Source of the DNA: Paenibacillus prosopidis
GTDB lineage: Bacteria; Bacillota; Bacilli; Paenibacillales; Paenibacillaceae
Direction of reading: 5' to 3'
DNA: 64,000 bases
Assembly (NCBI RefSeq): GCF_003337375.1
Contig: NZ_QPJD01000007.1
Location: 62,001 to 126,000, forward strand
The notes beneath the pieces are model-generated. The model searched no databases, was not told the origin of the DNA, and saw only the letters and a program-made list of their open reading frames with translations. Each line of letters begins with the position of its first letter. The first letter of the stretch is position 1. The translations under genes and the position numbers were made by a program. Positions 27,286 to 36,606 of this stretch are shown in pieces.

Positions 27286-28398
27286 CTATTTCAACTCCTT
27301 GATAACACGTTCCACTGCTGTAGAGTTATTCCAATGAGATACTCTGTTCATAATAATAGTCCCATCATAATTCATGACTTGAATCTTTTTTATATTTTCA
27401 ATTAAAGTACTTACATTTAAATCATATATTATTTGACCTGTTGAATTATCAATTAAATCAGCACCAGCCCCTACGTATTTTGACAATATTACTGGTACTT
27501 TAAAGCACATAGCCTCATTAACAACCATTCCCCAGGGTTCACTATTACTAACCAAAATTAATACATTTGCAATTGTATATAGCTCTGCTAACTTCTCTGG
27601 CTCCATAAAATCTAATACGATTAACCCTTTTAATCCATGTTCTACTTTATACTGAAAGATTTTATCTTTTAATTCTCCGCCACCAACCATTATAAACTTG
27701 ACACATTTATCGTCTTCATAAATTTCTCTATATGCATCTAGCATTAATTGAATATTTTTTCTTTCAATAAATTGACCAACATAAAGCATTGTATTATCAT
27801 CTCGATTTATTCCGTATTTACTCTTGATTTCATTACTTTGTGGCTGCAGTAATTCATGAAGATCAAAGTATTTATCGTTATCAACTGCATCTGGAACAAT
27901 TGTAATTAACCCTTCATCCACTCCATAGTTAATAATAAACTCTTTTGCTAAGGAACCAGAAACGTAATGATGAACTGCGTTTCTAATACAATAACCCCTC
28001 ACTTTTCCCAACATCCCTTGGTTGATTGGTGTGTATGGCAGTGTTTCGTTCCACCATATATAGTCTATTTTTAACACTTTGCAGCAAATAGCTGCCATAA
28101 ACGATGTTAAAGAAGCGTCTCCAATAATTAATTTGTAAGGTCGATGAAATATCAGATAAAATAGTATGCTAAATTTCAGATAAATGAATCTATAGTCATT
28201 AAGATTATTTCTTAAGGTCAAAGTCAGACCAAATAGCTTTTTTGTTTTAAATTTTCTTTCTTTAGTTATACTCCATTTTCTGTTCTTTTCTTTATCCGTA
28301 CATACTATAACTTCTAGCTCAACTCGGTCACCAATTCCATTAAATAAAGGCAGCCTGTATGGGGGAACTATATTGGTAAGTATTGCAATTTTCCTCAA
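27286..28398 (-). CDS. Glycosyltransferase, GT4 type
   Basis: The 370-residue protein begins at a TTG after AGAGGTG and reads RKIAILTNIVPPYRLPLFNG, a start seen in many capsule GT4 enzymes. The donor-binding half contains YVGQFIERKNIQLMLDAYRE and the E-x7-E site SNSEPWGMVVNEAMCFKVPV. It lies two bases after the stop of the GT2 gene and one base before the polymerase gene, so it is in one tightly packed operon. Substrates cannot be predicted. Confidence 0.9.
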   Translation of the reverse strand: MRKIAILTNIVPPYRLPLFNGIGDRVELEVIVCTDKEKNRKWSITKERKFKTKKLFGLTLTLRNNLNDYRFIYLKFSILFYLIFHRPYKLIIGDASLTSFMAAICCKVLKIDYIWWNETLPYTPINQGMLGKVRGYCIRNAVHHYVSGSLAKEFIINYGVDEGLITIVPDAVDNDKYFDLHELLQPQSNEIKSKYGINRDDNTMLYVGQFIERKNIQLMLDAYREIYEDDKCVKFIMVGGGELKDKIFQYKVEHGLKGLIVLDFMEPEKLAELYTIANVLILVSNSEPWGMVVNEAMCFKVPVILSKYVGAGADLIDNSTGQIIYDLNVSTLIENIKKIQVMNYDGTIIMNRVSHWNNSTAVERVIKELK

Positions 28399-28400
28399 GA

Positions 28401-29174
28401 CTACACCTCTTTTCTAATCGACATCCTTAAATATTGGTACAAATAATATGCTGCAATTATTGGATTTGTTCTAAAAGCAGAAATTGCATGCTTCTTGAAA
28501 TAAATTTTAAAGCCTAAATATGCTTTCTTAGATAATCCTATCGATCCGGAATCATGCTTATAATATAGAGTTTGAACGCTCTTCACAACTCTACATTCTG
28601 AACCATCTAGAATCATCCTTGTCCACATATCCCAATCTTGACAACTTGGTAAATTTTCATCAAATAATCCAGCAGAGATAATATGTGATTTCTTTACCAT
28701 TACTGAAGGAGATGGAATAAAACATCCTTTTAATATTTCTTTCTTAGGGCTTCCTTCAACTATATTTCTGTACTGATGTAATACTTCTTTCTCGCTATTT
28801 ACTGTATCCGTCCATGTGTAAACAATTCCAAGCTTTTCATCACCATTACTAAACATTTCGATTTGTTTTTCAAGTTTTTCCGGTAACCATTCATCATCAT
28901 CATCGACAAGTGCTATGAAATCGTATTTTGCAAGCTTGATTCCACGATTTCTTGAATAGGGCGCTCCTTTATTTTCGTCGTTCCTCAAAAACCTGAACTT
29001 ATCAAATATTTTAATATACTTAGTTACAAGCTGATCGTACTCGGATCGATTGGGTGAATTATCATCTACAACAATAATTTCATAGCTTTTGAACGTTTGA
29101 TTGCTAATTGAATTTAGCAAGCGCTCTAAATAATCAGGTCGTTTATAAGTTGGTATTACTATACTAACTTTCAT
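28401..29174 (-). CDS. Glycosyltransferase family 2
   Basis: The 257-residue GT-A enzyme starts VSIVIPTYKRPDYLERLLNS, has the first aspartates in IIVVDDNSPNRSEYD and the DxD-like LVDDDDEWLPEKL. The later CQDWDMWTRMILDG is also typical. It uses a nucleotide sugar with a divalent metal and acts at the cytoplasmic membrane face. No membrane helix is seen. AAAGGGGA precedes the ATG. It sits between the unknown alpha-helical protein and a GT4 enzyme. Confidence 0.92.
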   Translation of the reverse strand: MKVSIVIPTYKRPDYLERLLNSISNQTFKSYEIIVVDDNSPNRSEYDQLVTKYIKIFDKFRFLRNDENKGAPYSRNRGIKLAKYDFIALVDDDDEWLPEKLEKQIEMFSNGDEKLGIVYTWTDTVNSEKEVLHQYRNIVEGSPKKEILKGCFIPSPSVMVKKSHIISAGLFDENLPSCQDWDMWTRMILDGSECRVVKSVQTLYYKHDSGSIGLSKKAYLGFKIYFKKHAISAFRTNPIIAAYYLYQYLRMSIRKEV

Positions 29175-29185
29175 AACAATCCCCT

Positions 29186-30667
29186 TTAATAAAATTTAAA
29201 TTCAATTATTGACATCTTACTTTCATCTTCTAATAAAATTAGCTTACCATCAGGAGAATACTCGTATTTATCAACTTCTTTTAAACCAGTGCATGTAACT
29301 TCAACATCATGAAGAACCAAGTTGTTTCTTCCATCCAAACGAGTTGAATCCGCTTTGAATAGATATAAATTTACGAATTTTAATAATGAAAATGTACTCG
29401 TTTCAATCCTTATATAATCATCTAAAAAACTAAACTTTCTCCTAACAATCCCTAGAGGAGAAATAACCCATAGAGTTTGATTTTTGAGGAAGCTCAACCC
29501 CTTCCATCTTGCTGATTTATTAAGCAACTTAGAATAGGGCAAGGGAATACCTTTTAAACTATATAAACTTTTCTGGAATTGTTCACCGCCATAGCATGGA
29601 GTAATACTTTTATCTTTGCTGACAATGTATGGAATTGGCATATCATTGGTCCAATAACCGCCAACCCTTGAAATTACAGCCTCATATTTATTCGTTACTT
29701 TTTTAATATAGTTGTTGTCAGAATAGTTCTTAGGCGTATTAAATATTGGCTGTGCAACATCTAACTCATTAAGAACTATATTAGCTTTTGCTATGAAAAA
29801 CCCCATAAATGGCAAGTAATCAAAATAATTATTATATGGGTACCACCCAGCATAGTCAGGATCTTTAATATCTACTGTGGTCGGGATCTTTTGTTGATTC
29901 CCATTCAACACCAAAGGAAAACTTCCGTCACTGTTTTGGTGTATTTTTAAAAATTCAACAACTCTCGAAAGATCCCCTAATATAGAAGCATCTCTTGTGT
30001 ATTTATAGGCCATTGCAAGTATATAAATGAGTGCACCATAGCCAAAAGATTGTCTTTGACCTCTCCCAATATAAATGGTATCCCCTGTTGATAATATGAA
30101 ATTTCTTATAAAACTTACGCCCAATAAAAAACTTTTTTTAAACTCCTCTTTATCCGTTGCCTCGTAAATCTCAGCAATCATAGCCATTGAAAAACAATGG
30201 TATTGAAATGATTTAACATTTTTCTCGTCAAGTATCATACCCGAACTCAACTGAAACTTATTAATTTTATCCCTAGCCTCTCTAAGTGCTAATTCTTCAT
30301 CCTGTTTTGCAATTAATCGGGCAACACTTCTTAAGAGCGTCCAATTTGTACAAGGAGTATGCTTAAATTTTAGTGGATAAATATATTTCAAAATATCCTT
30401 ATCGCCTGAAAATGAATAGTACTGCAAAAGTGCATAATTATTAAACTCCCAATGAAATTGAGAGTCTAGTTTGTCAATTTTTTCATATGAGTTTATTATT
30501 TTTTCTTTTATTTCCGGCTTGAGTACACCTAGCATTCGCATAAGAGCCAGTGTGTATGTCTCTCCATAAAACGTTCTACATTCAAAGTCTTTTTTATCCT
30601 CTAACCAACTATTAATAAAATCAGAAATTTGATTACTTATATTAAATATTTCATTTTTTATATCCAT
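29186..30667 (-). CDS. Unknown exopolysaccharide-cluster protein, predicted alpha/alpha-toroid
   Basis: I do not recognise a named family. The 493-residue protein has no signal peptide or membrane helix. Residues about 30-320 consist of helix pairs with aromatic positions, for example FHWEFNNYALLQYYSFSG, FQYHCFSMAMIAEIYEATDK and SFGYGALIYILAMAYKYTRD, recalling toroids of heparinase, lyase or glycan-processing enzymes. The last 160 residues look beta-rich (WVISPLGIVRRKFSFLDDYI). A glycan lyase, epimerase or hydrolase role is only a guess, and the apparent cytoplasmic location is odd for a lyase. It overlaps the Wzx gene by 17 bases. Confidence 0.6.
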   Translation of the reverse strand: MDIKNEIFNISNQISDFINSWLEDKKDFECRTFYGETYTLALMRMLGVLKPEIKEKIINSYEKIDKLDSQFHWEFNNYALLQYYSFSGDKDILKYIYPLKFKHTPCTNWTLLRSVARLIAKQDEELALREARDKINKFQLSSGMILDEKNVKSFQYHCFSMAMIAEIYEATDKEEFKKSFLLGVSFIRNFILSTGDTIYIGRGQRQSFGYGALIYILAMAYKYTRDASILGDLSRVVEFLKIHQNSDGSFPLVLNGNQQKIPTTVDIKDPDYAGWYPYNNYFDYLPFMGFFIAKANIVLNELDVAQPIFNTPKNYSDNNYIKKVTNKYEAVISRVGGYWTNDMPIPYIVSKDKSITPCYGGEQFQKSLYSLKGIPLPYSKLLNKSARWKGLSFLKNQTLWVISPLGIVRRKFSFLDDYIRIETSTFSLLKFVNLYLFKADSTRLDGRNNLVLHDVEVTCTGLKEVDKYEYSPDGKLILLEDESKMSIIEFKFY

Positions 30668-31970
30668 TTTTGAAAAAACTCCTTAAATACTTAATATCAT
30701 CACTAATATATTTTATACTACTAAAATTGTACGAATGCTTTTTGATTTCTCTAATAATCAATAACAGCCAAATTATCGCAACAACTACATTGGTTAATGA
30801 TACTCCTTGCGGCCCCCAGTAACGTGAACTTAAGTAATATAATAAAACAGTAGCTAAGAATACTGGGATATGCACCGATACAAATAGCGACTTAACTGAA
30901 CCTTTAATATTAATAAAAGCATTTAAAGGTGAAGCAAATGATTTAACAATTACTAATCCCGCAACAATTGGTATCATATAGCTATAAATCACATCAACAT
31001 TTGATAATCCTGTTATTATCATTAAATAGAATTTCCCTAAAACTAAAAAGCCGATCAGTGTGAGGATTCCAATATATATAGAAAGTCTAATAAAAATATT
31101 AGATATTCTATTTGCATGCTCATCATTTTTAGCGTGTGAGAGTGCAACGCTATTTTGATATCCAAAGATCATTGGAATTATATTTGCTACATTTGCACTT
31201 GTTAATGCTATATTATAATTACCAATCACACTTAAACTCACGAAAAATGATAAAAAGAATGTATCAGATTTATATATAAAGCCAGTAACAACCCCATTTA
31301 AATGCGTCCATAGTGAATATCCAAGCAAACTTTTTTTGATAAAATGAAAATCAAAATTTTCTATTCTCATAACTGTTTTGTAATCAATAAGTTTCCTTGA
31401 ATAGACAATCCATAAAATGATATAACATAATGAAACTAATAGATCCTTCATTGCAACATATGTCATCGAAGGAGAAATAAACAATCCACAAGTTAATAAA
31501 ATATTAAGAACTGATCTGTATATCGCAATCCTTGTCACTACTTTTTGTTTGAAAGTTGAAGTAGTATAAATTACAATAGGTGCAACAATAGAATCTGAAA
31601 TTAAGATTGCTGTGATTGAAACTATCGCATAAAAGAAATTCAAGTTGTTATGTGCTTTTACAAGGTATTCTGCTAATACTAAAGCTACAATTATAAAACA
31701 AATACATTTGACCACATTAAAAACTGAAAAGTTTAAAAAATATTTATTTAGATTATTACTATACTCTTTATGATCCCTGAGAATGATTGACTCTAAAGAA
31801 ATATTAATAACATTCACGAAAACATAATATCCAAGAACTACCCCCATGATTCCGTAGTCTTCAATATTTAATAATCTAACCAATAGAATCGATATTATTA
31901 ATTGTGTTCCTATAATAAAGAACTTCTCAACAAGAGACTGTATAATATTAGTGATTATTTCTCTTTTCAT
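30651..31970 (-). CDS. Wzx-type oligosaccharide flippase
   Basis: The 439-residue protein has about twelve to fourteen hydrophobic helices and the usual N-terminus of the MOP/PST flippase family: IGTQLIISILLVRLLNIEDY followed by GIMGVVLGYYVFV. It would move lipid-linked repeat units across the membrane for the Wzy polymerase. It overlaps both neighbours (17 and 23 bases), and the two neighbours are the two unknown proteins of the cluster, suggesting a joint function. The start ATG has only a weak ribosome site, as expected for coupled translation. Confidence 0.88.
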   Translation of the reverse strand: MKREIITNIIQSLVEKFFIIGTQLIISILLVRLLNIEDYGIMGVVLGYYVFVNVINISLESIILRDHKEYSNNLNKYFLNFSVFNVVKCICFIIVALVLAEYLVKAHNNLNFFYAIVSITAILISDSIVAPIVIYTTSTFKQKVVTRIAIYRSVLNILLTCGLFISPSMTYVAMKDLLVSLCYIILWIVYSRKLIDYKTVMRIENFDFHFIKKSLLGYSLWTHLNGVVTGFIYKSDTFFLSFFVSLSVIGNYNIALTSANVANIIPMIFGYQNSVALSHAKNDEHANRISNIFIRLSIYIGILTLIGFLVLGKFYLMIITGLSNVDVIYSYMIPIVAGLVIVKSFASPLNAFINIKGSVKSLFVSVHIPVFLATVLLYYLSSRYWGPQGVSLTNVVVAIIWLLLIIREIKKHSYNFSSIKYISDDIKYLRSFFKNGYKK

Positions 31971-32766
31971 TCAACTTTGTCCTTACTTTCCACATTAGTT
32001 TTGTTCCTTTTTTGATACTAGTCATTGGATATGCACTTGGATTAAATATTTTAAGAAATATGCCTTTCGTACTTGGAGATAATTCGCCTCTGTACCATAA
32101 ATATTTTTTAAGCTTCTTATTTTTTAATAATATGTTAGTCAGCCACTGCGGAAGCGGTCTAGTTTGAGCCCACTTCGTACATATTTTAATTACTTCCTTA
32201 TCATATATTTTAGGTAACATTCGTACATGAACAACCCATTCATCGCCACTATCTCTTACATACATAACAGGTTCCATTTTTGCCGGTACAATTGAATCAA
32301 TAATACTTACATTTAGATCTAATTTATTTCCTATTAATTGAACAAGATCAACAGGATATTGATGATATATATTAGATTTTTTATGATATATCGTTTTATC
32401 AGAAATTCTTGCATAATTAAACCACTCTTTTTTAAATCTGAACCTCATAACAAAATCCATAAAATTAGTGTCTTCCAAACATTCAGCTTTGACCATTCTA
32501 ATTACTTCATTCTCATTATTTATTTCATCTACAATCTCTAAAGCCCACTTTCCTTCATTCATTTTGGTTATAATATTTGCTTTAAACATTGAATTATTAT
32601 ATTCAAATTCCTCTTTAATCGACTTATATCTCCATCCAATTCCATCCTCTAATGAAAAAAAAGCCGACGAATCAGCTGTTTCAAACCCCCAAGGATAGAT
32701 TATATTATTTCCATTGACATAAAGCCTACTGATTACATTTTTATCTATTTCCCAGCTTAGTTTCAT
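31948..32766 (-). CDS. Unknown beta-rich protein of the exopolysaccharide cluster
   Basis: No family is recognised. The 272-residue product lacks signal and membrane segments. Its first two thirds look like beta strands (NVISRLYVNGNNIIYPWGFE, GKWALEIVDEINNENEVIRM), of a kind seen in carbohydrate-binding or lyase beta-sandwich domains. The end is basic and helical (KNKKLKKYLWYRGELSPSTK). GGAGGAA precedes the ATG. It is first in a group with Wzx and the toroid-like protein, so the two unknowns could be separate parts of one glycan-modifying enzyme; this is inference. Confidence 0.6.
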   Translation of the reverse strand: MKLSWEIDKNVISRLYVNGNNIIYPWGFETADSSAFFSLEDGIGWRYKSIKEEFEYNNSMFKANIITKMNEGKWALEIVDEINNENEVIRMVKAECLEDTNFMDFVMRFRFKKEWFNYARISDKTIYHKKSNIYHQYPVDLVQLIGNKLDLNVSIIDSIVPAKMEPVMYVRDSGDEWVVHVRMLPKIYDKEVIKICTKWAQTRPLPQWLTNILLKNKKLKKYLWYRGELSPSTKGIFLKIFNPSAYPMTSIKKGTKLMWKVRTKLNEKRNNH

Positions 32767-32812
32767 AATACTAGTTCCTCCATTACTTCTTATTACACGC
32801 TAAGTAATTGGT

Positions 32813-34141
32813 CTATCTACCTACTCCATAATATTTGAAATTACCAAGTAACTTCTCTCTCTTAGAGAATATATTTCTTAAATCAAACAGAAAATTATCA
32901 TTCATATTTTCAATGATCTTTTTCAAGTCCATTCCTCTAAACTGATGCCATTCTGTAACAATAACTAATGCTTCTGCTTCTTTAGCTGCTTCATACTCAT
33001 CATTCATATATTTAATATTTCTTCCTAGGTGCTCCAGTCTCCATTTGGCTTCCTTTATACCCTCCGGACAATAAGCTTGAATATTTGCCCCATAAGCAAC
33101 AAGACCGTTTATTATATCAATAGATGGTGCATCTCTCATATCATCTGTCTCTGGTTTAAATGATAAGCCTAATACCCCTATTGTTTTTCCAGTGAGATCT
33201 CCGTCTTCACTTAATGTAAATCTAATTTTTTCGACCATTTTATATTTCTGCTTCTCATTGGCTCTTATTGCCGCTTCAATAACAAACATTTCCTCGCCAT
33301 ACTTTCTGGCGATATCCACTATTGCTTTGGTGTCTTTTGGAAAACATGAACCACCATATCCCGGTCCAGCGTGCAAAAATTTTGGAGATATTCTTCCATC
33401 CATACCCATAGCACGTGCAATTTCTTGTATATCTGCACCAGTTTTTTCTGCTAGAAGCGCCATTTCATTAATAAAACTAATTTTCACAGCAAGAAAAGCA
33501 TTTGAAGCATACTTTATCATTTCTGATGTCTCAACGTTAGTAAAAACAAATGGTGTTTGATTAATGTAAAGTACATCATATACACTCTTCATAATCTCTT
33601 TTGCTTTGTCTGAGTCAGTCCCTATAACAACACGATCAGGGGTTAGACAATCTCGAACTGCTTTCCCTTCTCTTAAAAATTCAGGATTAGAAACAATATC
33701 AAACGAGTGGTCAACGCCTCGCTCAGTGAGTACTTTAGATATAGTACTCTCCACTAATTTACCTGTACCAACAGGAACAGTTGACTTATTAACAATAACT
33801 TTATATCCATTCATATACATTGAGATATTACTAGCAACTTCAAGGACATACGTTAAATCCGCACTACCATCATTTTTTGGCGGTGTGCCCACCGCTATAA
33901 AGATTACATCACTATTTTCAGTTGTTTCTTTTATATCTGTTGTAAACTTGAGTCTATTAGCTTGGACATTTCTGTCCATAATTTCTCTTAATCCGGGTTC
34001 ATAAATTGGTAACTCCCCATTTTTAAGTCTCTCTATTTTTTCTTCAATTACATCCATGCAAGTTACATTCATGCCAAACTCAGCTAATATCACACCCTGT
34101 ACAAGCCCAACGTACCCTGTCCCGATTACTCCTATCTTCAT
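32813..34141 (-). CDS. ugd: UDP-glucose 6-dehydrogenase
   Basis: The 442-residue protein has the NAD site MKIGVIGTGYVGLVQGVILA, the catalytic region GPGYGGSCFPKDT with the active cysteine, and LGLSFKPETDDMRDAPS in the C-terminal domain. These are clear UDP-glucose/GDP-mannose dehydrogenase features, and the length suits UDP-glucose dehydrogenase. It oxidises UDP-glucose to UDP-glucuronate, so the polymer is probably acidic. galU in the same operon provides UDP-glucose. AAGGAG lies before the ATG. Confidence 0.92.
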   Translation of the reverse strand: MKIGVIGTGYVGLVQGVILAEFGMNVTCMDVIEEKIERLKNGELPIYEPGLREIMDRNVQANRLKFTTDIKETTENSDVIFIAVGTPPKNDGSADLTYVLEVASNISMYMNGYKVIVNKSTVPVGTGKLVESTISKVLTERGVDHSFDIVSNPEFLREGKAVRDCLTPDRVVIGTDSDKAKEIMKSVYDVLYINQTPFVFTNVETSEMIKYASNAFLAVKISFINEMALLAEKTGADIQEIARAMGMDGRISPKFLHAGPGYGGSCFPKDTKAIVDIARKYGEEMFVIEAAIRANEKQKYKMVEKIRFTLSEDGDLTGKTIGVLGLSFKPETDDMRDAPSIDIINGLVAYGANIQAYCPEGIKEAKWRLEHLGRNIKYMNDEYEAAKEAEALVIVTEWHQFRGMDLKKIIENMNDNFLFDLRNIFSKREKLLGNFKYYGVGR

Positions 34142-34160
34142 TCAACAAGCTCCTTAAAAT

Positions 34161-35030
34161 TTACTTAATTTCACTATTTTCTATTGATTGGTGTAAATCT
34201 GCAACACAATAATCTAGTTGTTTATCAGTTGATAAATGTTTTGCAATAGTCAAACTGCCAAACATTTTGTTAAATACAGATACTTTCACACCAAATAATT
34301 TTATAAATATGGCAATACACTTAGATAGATGTATTTTCTTTGAATTAAACCTTGAAATCAGCTGTACGAGCTCTGTTGTATTCACATAATCATTATTTTG
34401 TGGAAAGAATATACCTGCCACTTGATTCTCAATAGCTAATTTAAAGAACTCAGATAAATTATCAATATATATCATACTACGCTTGTTAAATATATTAGGG
34501 AATACCGGCAATGTTAATGCAAGCTTACGTAATTTTGCATAGTTACCTGGACAATTTGGTCCATAAATCATCGGCGCTCTCACTATTACGACTTTAAATA
34601 GATTATCGTTAAGTTTATTTAGTTCATATTCCGCTTCTAATTTGCTCTTTCCGTATAATGTTATTGGATTGCAAGGTGTATTCTCAGTTATATTAACTTC
34701 CCGATCAATTTCCCCTTCAAGACCATATACTGATAAACTACTCATAAATATTAATTGTTTTACACCCTCAGATTTTGCCTTATTAGCTACTTCAACTGCA
34801 ATATCTCGATTAACCTTTTTATATAATTCTTCTAATTTTATCTCTTCTTTTTTATGAACAATTGCAGTTACATTTAATAACACATCATATCTTGAAAAAT
34901 CCTTTAATTGCCACTCATTGTTTCTCAATGAAATAGTTTCTATTTTATATTTATCAGGCCATTGGCTTAACCATCTTGTAAAGTTCAAACCTACATAGCT
35001 AGACTCGCCTGTGATTAATATATTAATCAT
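34161..35030 (-). CDS. NAD-dependent epimerase/dehydratase-like SDR, possible UDP-QuiNAc/FucNAc 4-reductase
   Basis: The 289-residue extended SDR has a short Rossmann start (ILITGESSYVGLNFTRWLSQ), SSLSVYG and the LYGKSKLEAEYEL active site. NIFNKRSMIYIDNLSEF resembles the NRRSxxYVxNL region of WbpV/WreQ-like 4-reductases that finish UDP-N-acetylquinovosamine synthesis. Those genes often lie beside an initiating sugar transferase and a WbpM-like dehydratase, as here (35044 and 37284). The reductase assignment is inferred from this grouping. Other sugar-nucleotide reactions remain possible. Confidence 0.8.
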   Translation of the reverse strand: MINILITGESSYVGLNFTRWLSQWPDKYKIETISLRNNEWQLKDFSRYDVLLNVTAIVHKKEEIKLEELYKKVNRDIAVEVANKAKSEGVKQLIFMSSLSVYGLEGEIDREVNITENTPCNPITLYGKSKLEAEYELNKLNDNLFKVVIVRAPMIYGPNCPGNYAKLRKLALTLPVFPNIFNKRSMIYIDNLSEFFKLAIENQVAGIFFPQNNDYVNTTELVQLISRFNSKKIHLSKCIAIFIKLFGVKVSVFNKMFGSLTIAKHLSTDKQLDYCVADLHQSIENSEIK

Positions 35031-35043
35031 ATTTACACCTCTA

Positions 35044-35649
35044 CTATTTGCTTGTTTCTGCTTTCCGTCCCTCCTTTACACCTTCACTCCTTAGCACACT
35101 GAATACTGTTTTGAAGAAAATTTCAATATCAAACAGTAAATTTATCCTTTTCACGTATTCACCATCAAATTTCGCTTTTATATCAATAGGCAGTTCATCC
35201 CTGCCATTTATTTGAGCCCATCCGGTCAGTCCCGGATAAATATCATTTGCATTATATTTATCACGCTCTTCTATTAAATCATATTGATTCCATAATGCTG
35301 GGCGTGGACCAATTATGCTCATCTCACCCTTAAGTATATTTATTATTTGAGGGAGCTCATCAAGACTTGTTTTCCTTAAAAATTCCCCGGTCTTAGTTAT
35401 AAATTTGCTTGGATCTTGAAGTAAGTGTGTCGGAGTATCTTTCGGTGAGTCAGTCCTCATCGTCCTAAACTTTAATATGTAAAAATATTTTCTATTTTTA
35501 CCTATTCGCTTTTGTTTAAAGAAAACAGGCCCTCTAGAATCTAGTTTTATTAGGAGAGCAATAACTACCATAAGTGGTGATATCAATAACAATCCTATAA
35601 AGGCTAAGAGAAAATCAAAGGTTATTTTAATTCCAAGGTAAAATTTCAT
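35044..35649 (-). CDS. Initiating sugar-1-phosphate transferase (bacterial sugar transferase, PglC-like size)
   Basis: The 201-residue protein has one hydrophobic N-terminal segment (FDFLLAFIGLLLISPLMVVI) and the catalytic core of this family: FFKQKRIGKN, LKFRTMRTDSPKDTP, DELPQIINILKGEMSIIGPRP and PGLTGWAQINGRDELP. Such monotopic enzymes move a sugar phosphate from a UDP-sugar to undecaprenyl phosphate, starting repeat-unit assembly. The small size places it with PglC/WecP-like rather than the five-helix WbaP type. It lies just upstream of the SDR that may make its substrate. Confidence 0.93.
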   Translation of the reverse strand: MKFYLGIKITFDFLLAFIGLLLISPLMVVIALLIKLDSRGPVFFKQKRIGKNRKYFYILKFRTMRTDSPKDTPTHLLQDPSKFITKTGEFLRKTSLDELPQIINILKGEMSIIGPRPALWNQYDLIEERDKYNANDIYPGLTGWAQINGRDELPIDIKAKFDGEYVKRINLLFDIEIFFKTVFSVLRSEGVKEGRKAETSK

Positions 35650-35675
35650 ATATTCACCTACTCTTTTATGATAAG

Positions 35676-36563
35676 TTAAGGCCTAGATAATGAATTTTGT
35701 TCAATTAAAACAGATTGTAAATATTCGAGCAAATCACGCTGTAGCTCTCCACGTTGCAGTGCGAATTCTATAGTTGTCTTAATAAAACCAAGCTTCTCCC
35801 CAACGTCATATCGAGTACCGTTAAAGTTATACGCATATACTGCTTCAATAGCATTTAATTTAGAAATAGCATCCGTTAATTGAATTTCACCACCAGCACC
35901 CGGTTCCAATTGATCAAGGATTCCAAATATTCTTGGGGTTAGAATATAACGTCCCATAATTGCTAAATTAGATGGCGCATCTACTTGCCGTGGTTTTTCA
36001 ACTAATGATGAAACGCTAAACAACTGATCATGAATTTCCTTACCGTCAACTATTCCATACCTACTAACTTCTGCCTCAGGTACTCGCTGCACTCCAATAA
36101 CCGATGACTGATAACGTTCATACTGTTCAATCATTTGCCTTAGACATGGCTTATCTGCTTTGACGATATCATCTCCAAGTAATACTGCGAAAGGTTCGTC
36201 GCCAATAAATTTCCTTGCACACCAAACGGCATGACCAAGTCCTCTAGCTTCCTTTTGACGAATATAATGAATATCAACCATCTTGGAAGATTTCTGAACT
36301 TCACTTAGAAGTTCAAGCTTTCCTTTTTCCAATAAATTTTGTTCAAGTTCAAAGGAATTATCAAAGTGATCTTCAATCGCCCTTTTCCCTTTACCTGTAA
36401 CTATGATAATATCTTCAATACCCGACTCAACAGCTTCTTCTACGATGTATTGAATAGTAGGCTTGTCGACAATTGGGAGCATTTCTTTTGGCATAGCCTT
36501 AGTTGCTGGAAGAAATCTTGTCCCAAGTCCAGCCGCTGGAATTATTGCCTTCCGAACTCTCAT
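35676..36563 (-). CDS. galU: UTP-glucose-1-phosphate uridylyltransferase
   Basis: The 295-residue protein shows the signature [20 protein letters not shown], the lysine-containing VEKP and the metal region [12 protein letters not shown] of bacterial GalU/GtaB enzymes, at full length. It makes UDP-glucose for ugd and galE. AGGAAGGTG precedes the ATG. Codon use is between that of the AT-rich glycan genes and that of the upstream core genes, and it marks the edge of the AT-rich part. Confidence 0.94.
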   Translation of the reverse strand: MRVRKAIIPAAGLGTRFLPATKAMPKEMLPIVDKPTIQYIVEEAVESGIEDIIIVTGKGKRAIEDHFDNSFELEQNLLEKGKLELLSEVQKSSKMVDIHYIRQKEARGLGHAVWCARKFIGDEPFAVLLGDDIVKADKPCLRQMIEQYERYQSSVIGVQRVPEAEVSRYGIVDGKEIHDQLFSVSSLVEKPRQVDAPSNLAIMGRYILTPRIFGILDQLEPGAGGEIQLTDAISKLNAIEAVYAYNFNGTRYDVGEKLGFIKTTIEFALQRGELQRDLLEYLQSVLIEQNSLSRP

Positions 36564-36606
36564 ATAACACCTTCCTACTAATCTTTTTTAATTAATCATT
36601 AAATAC

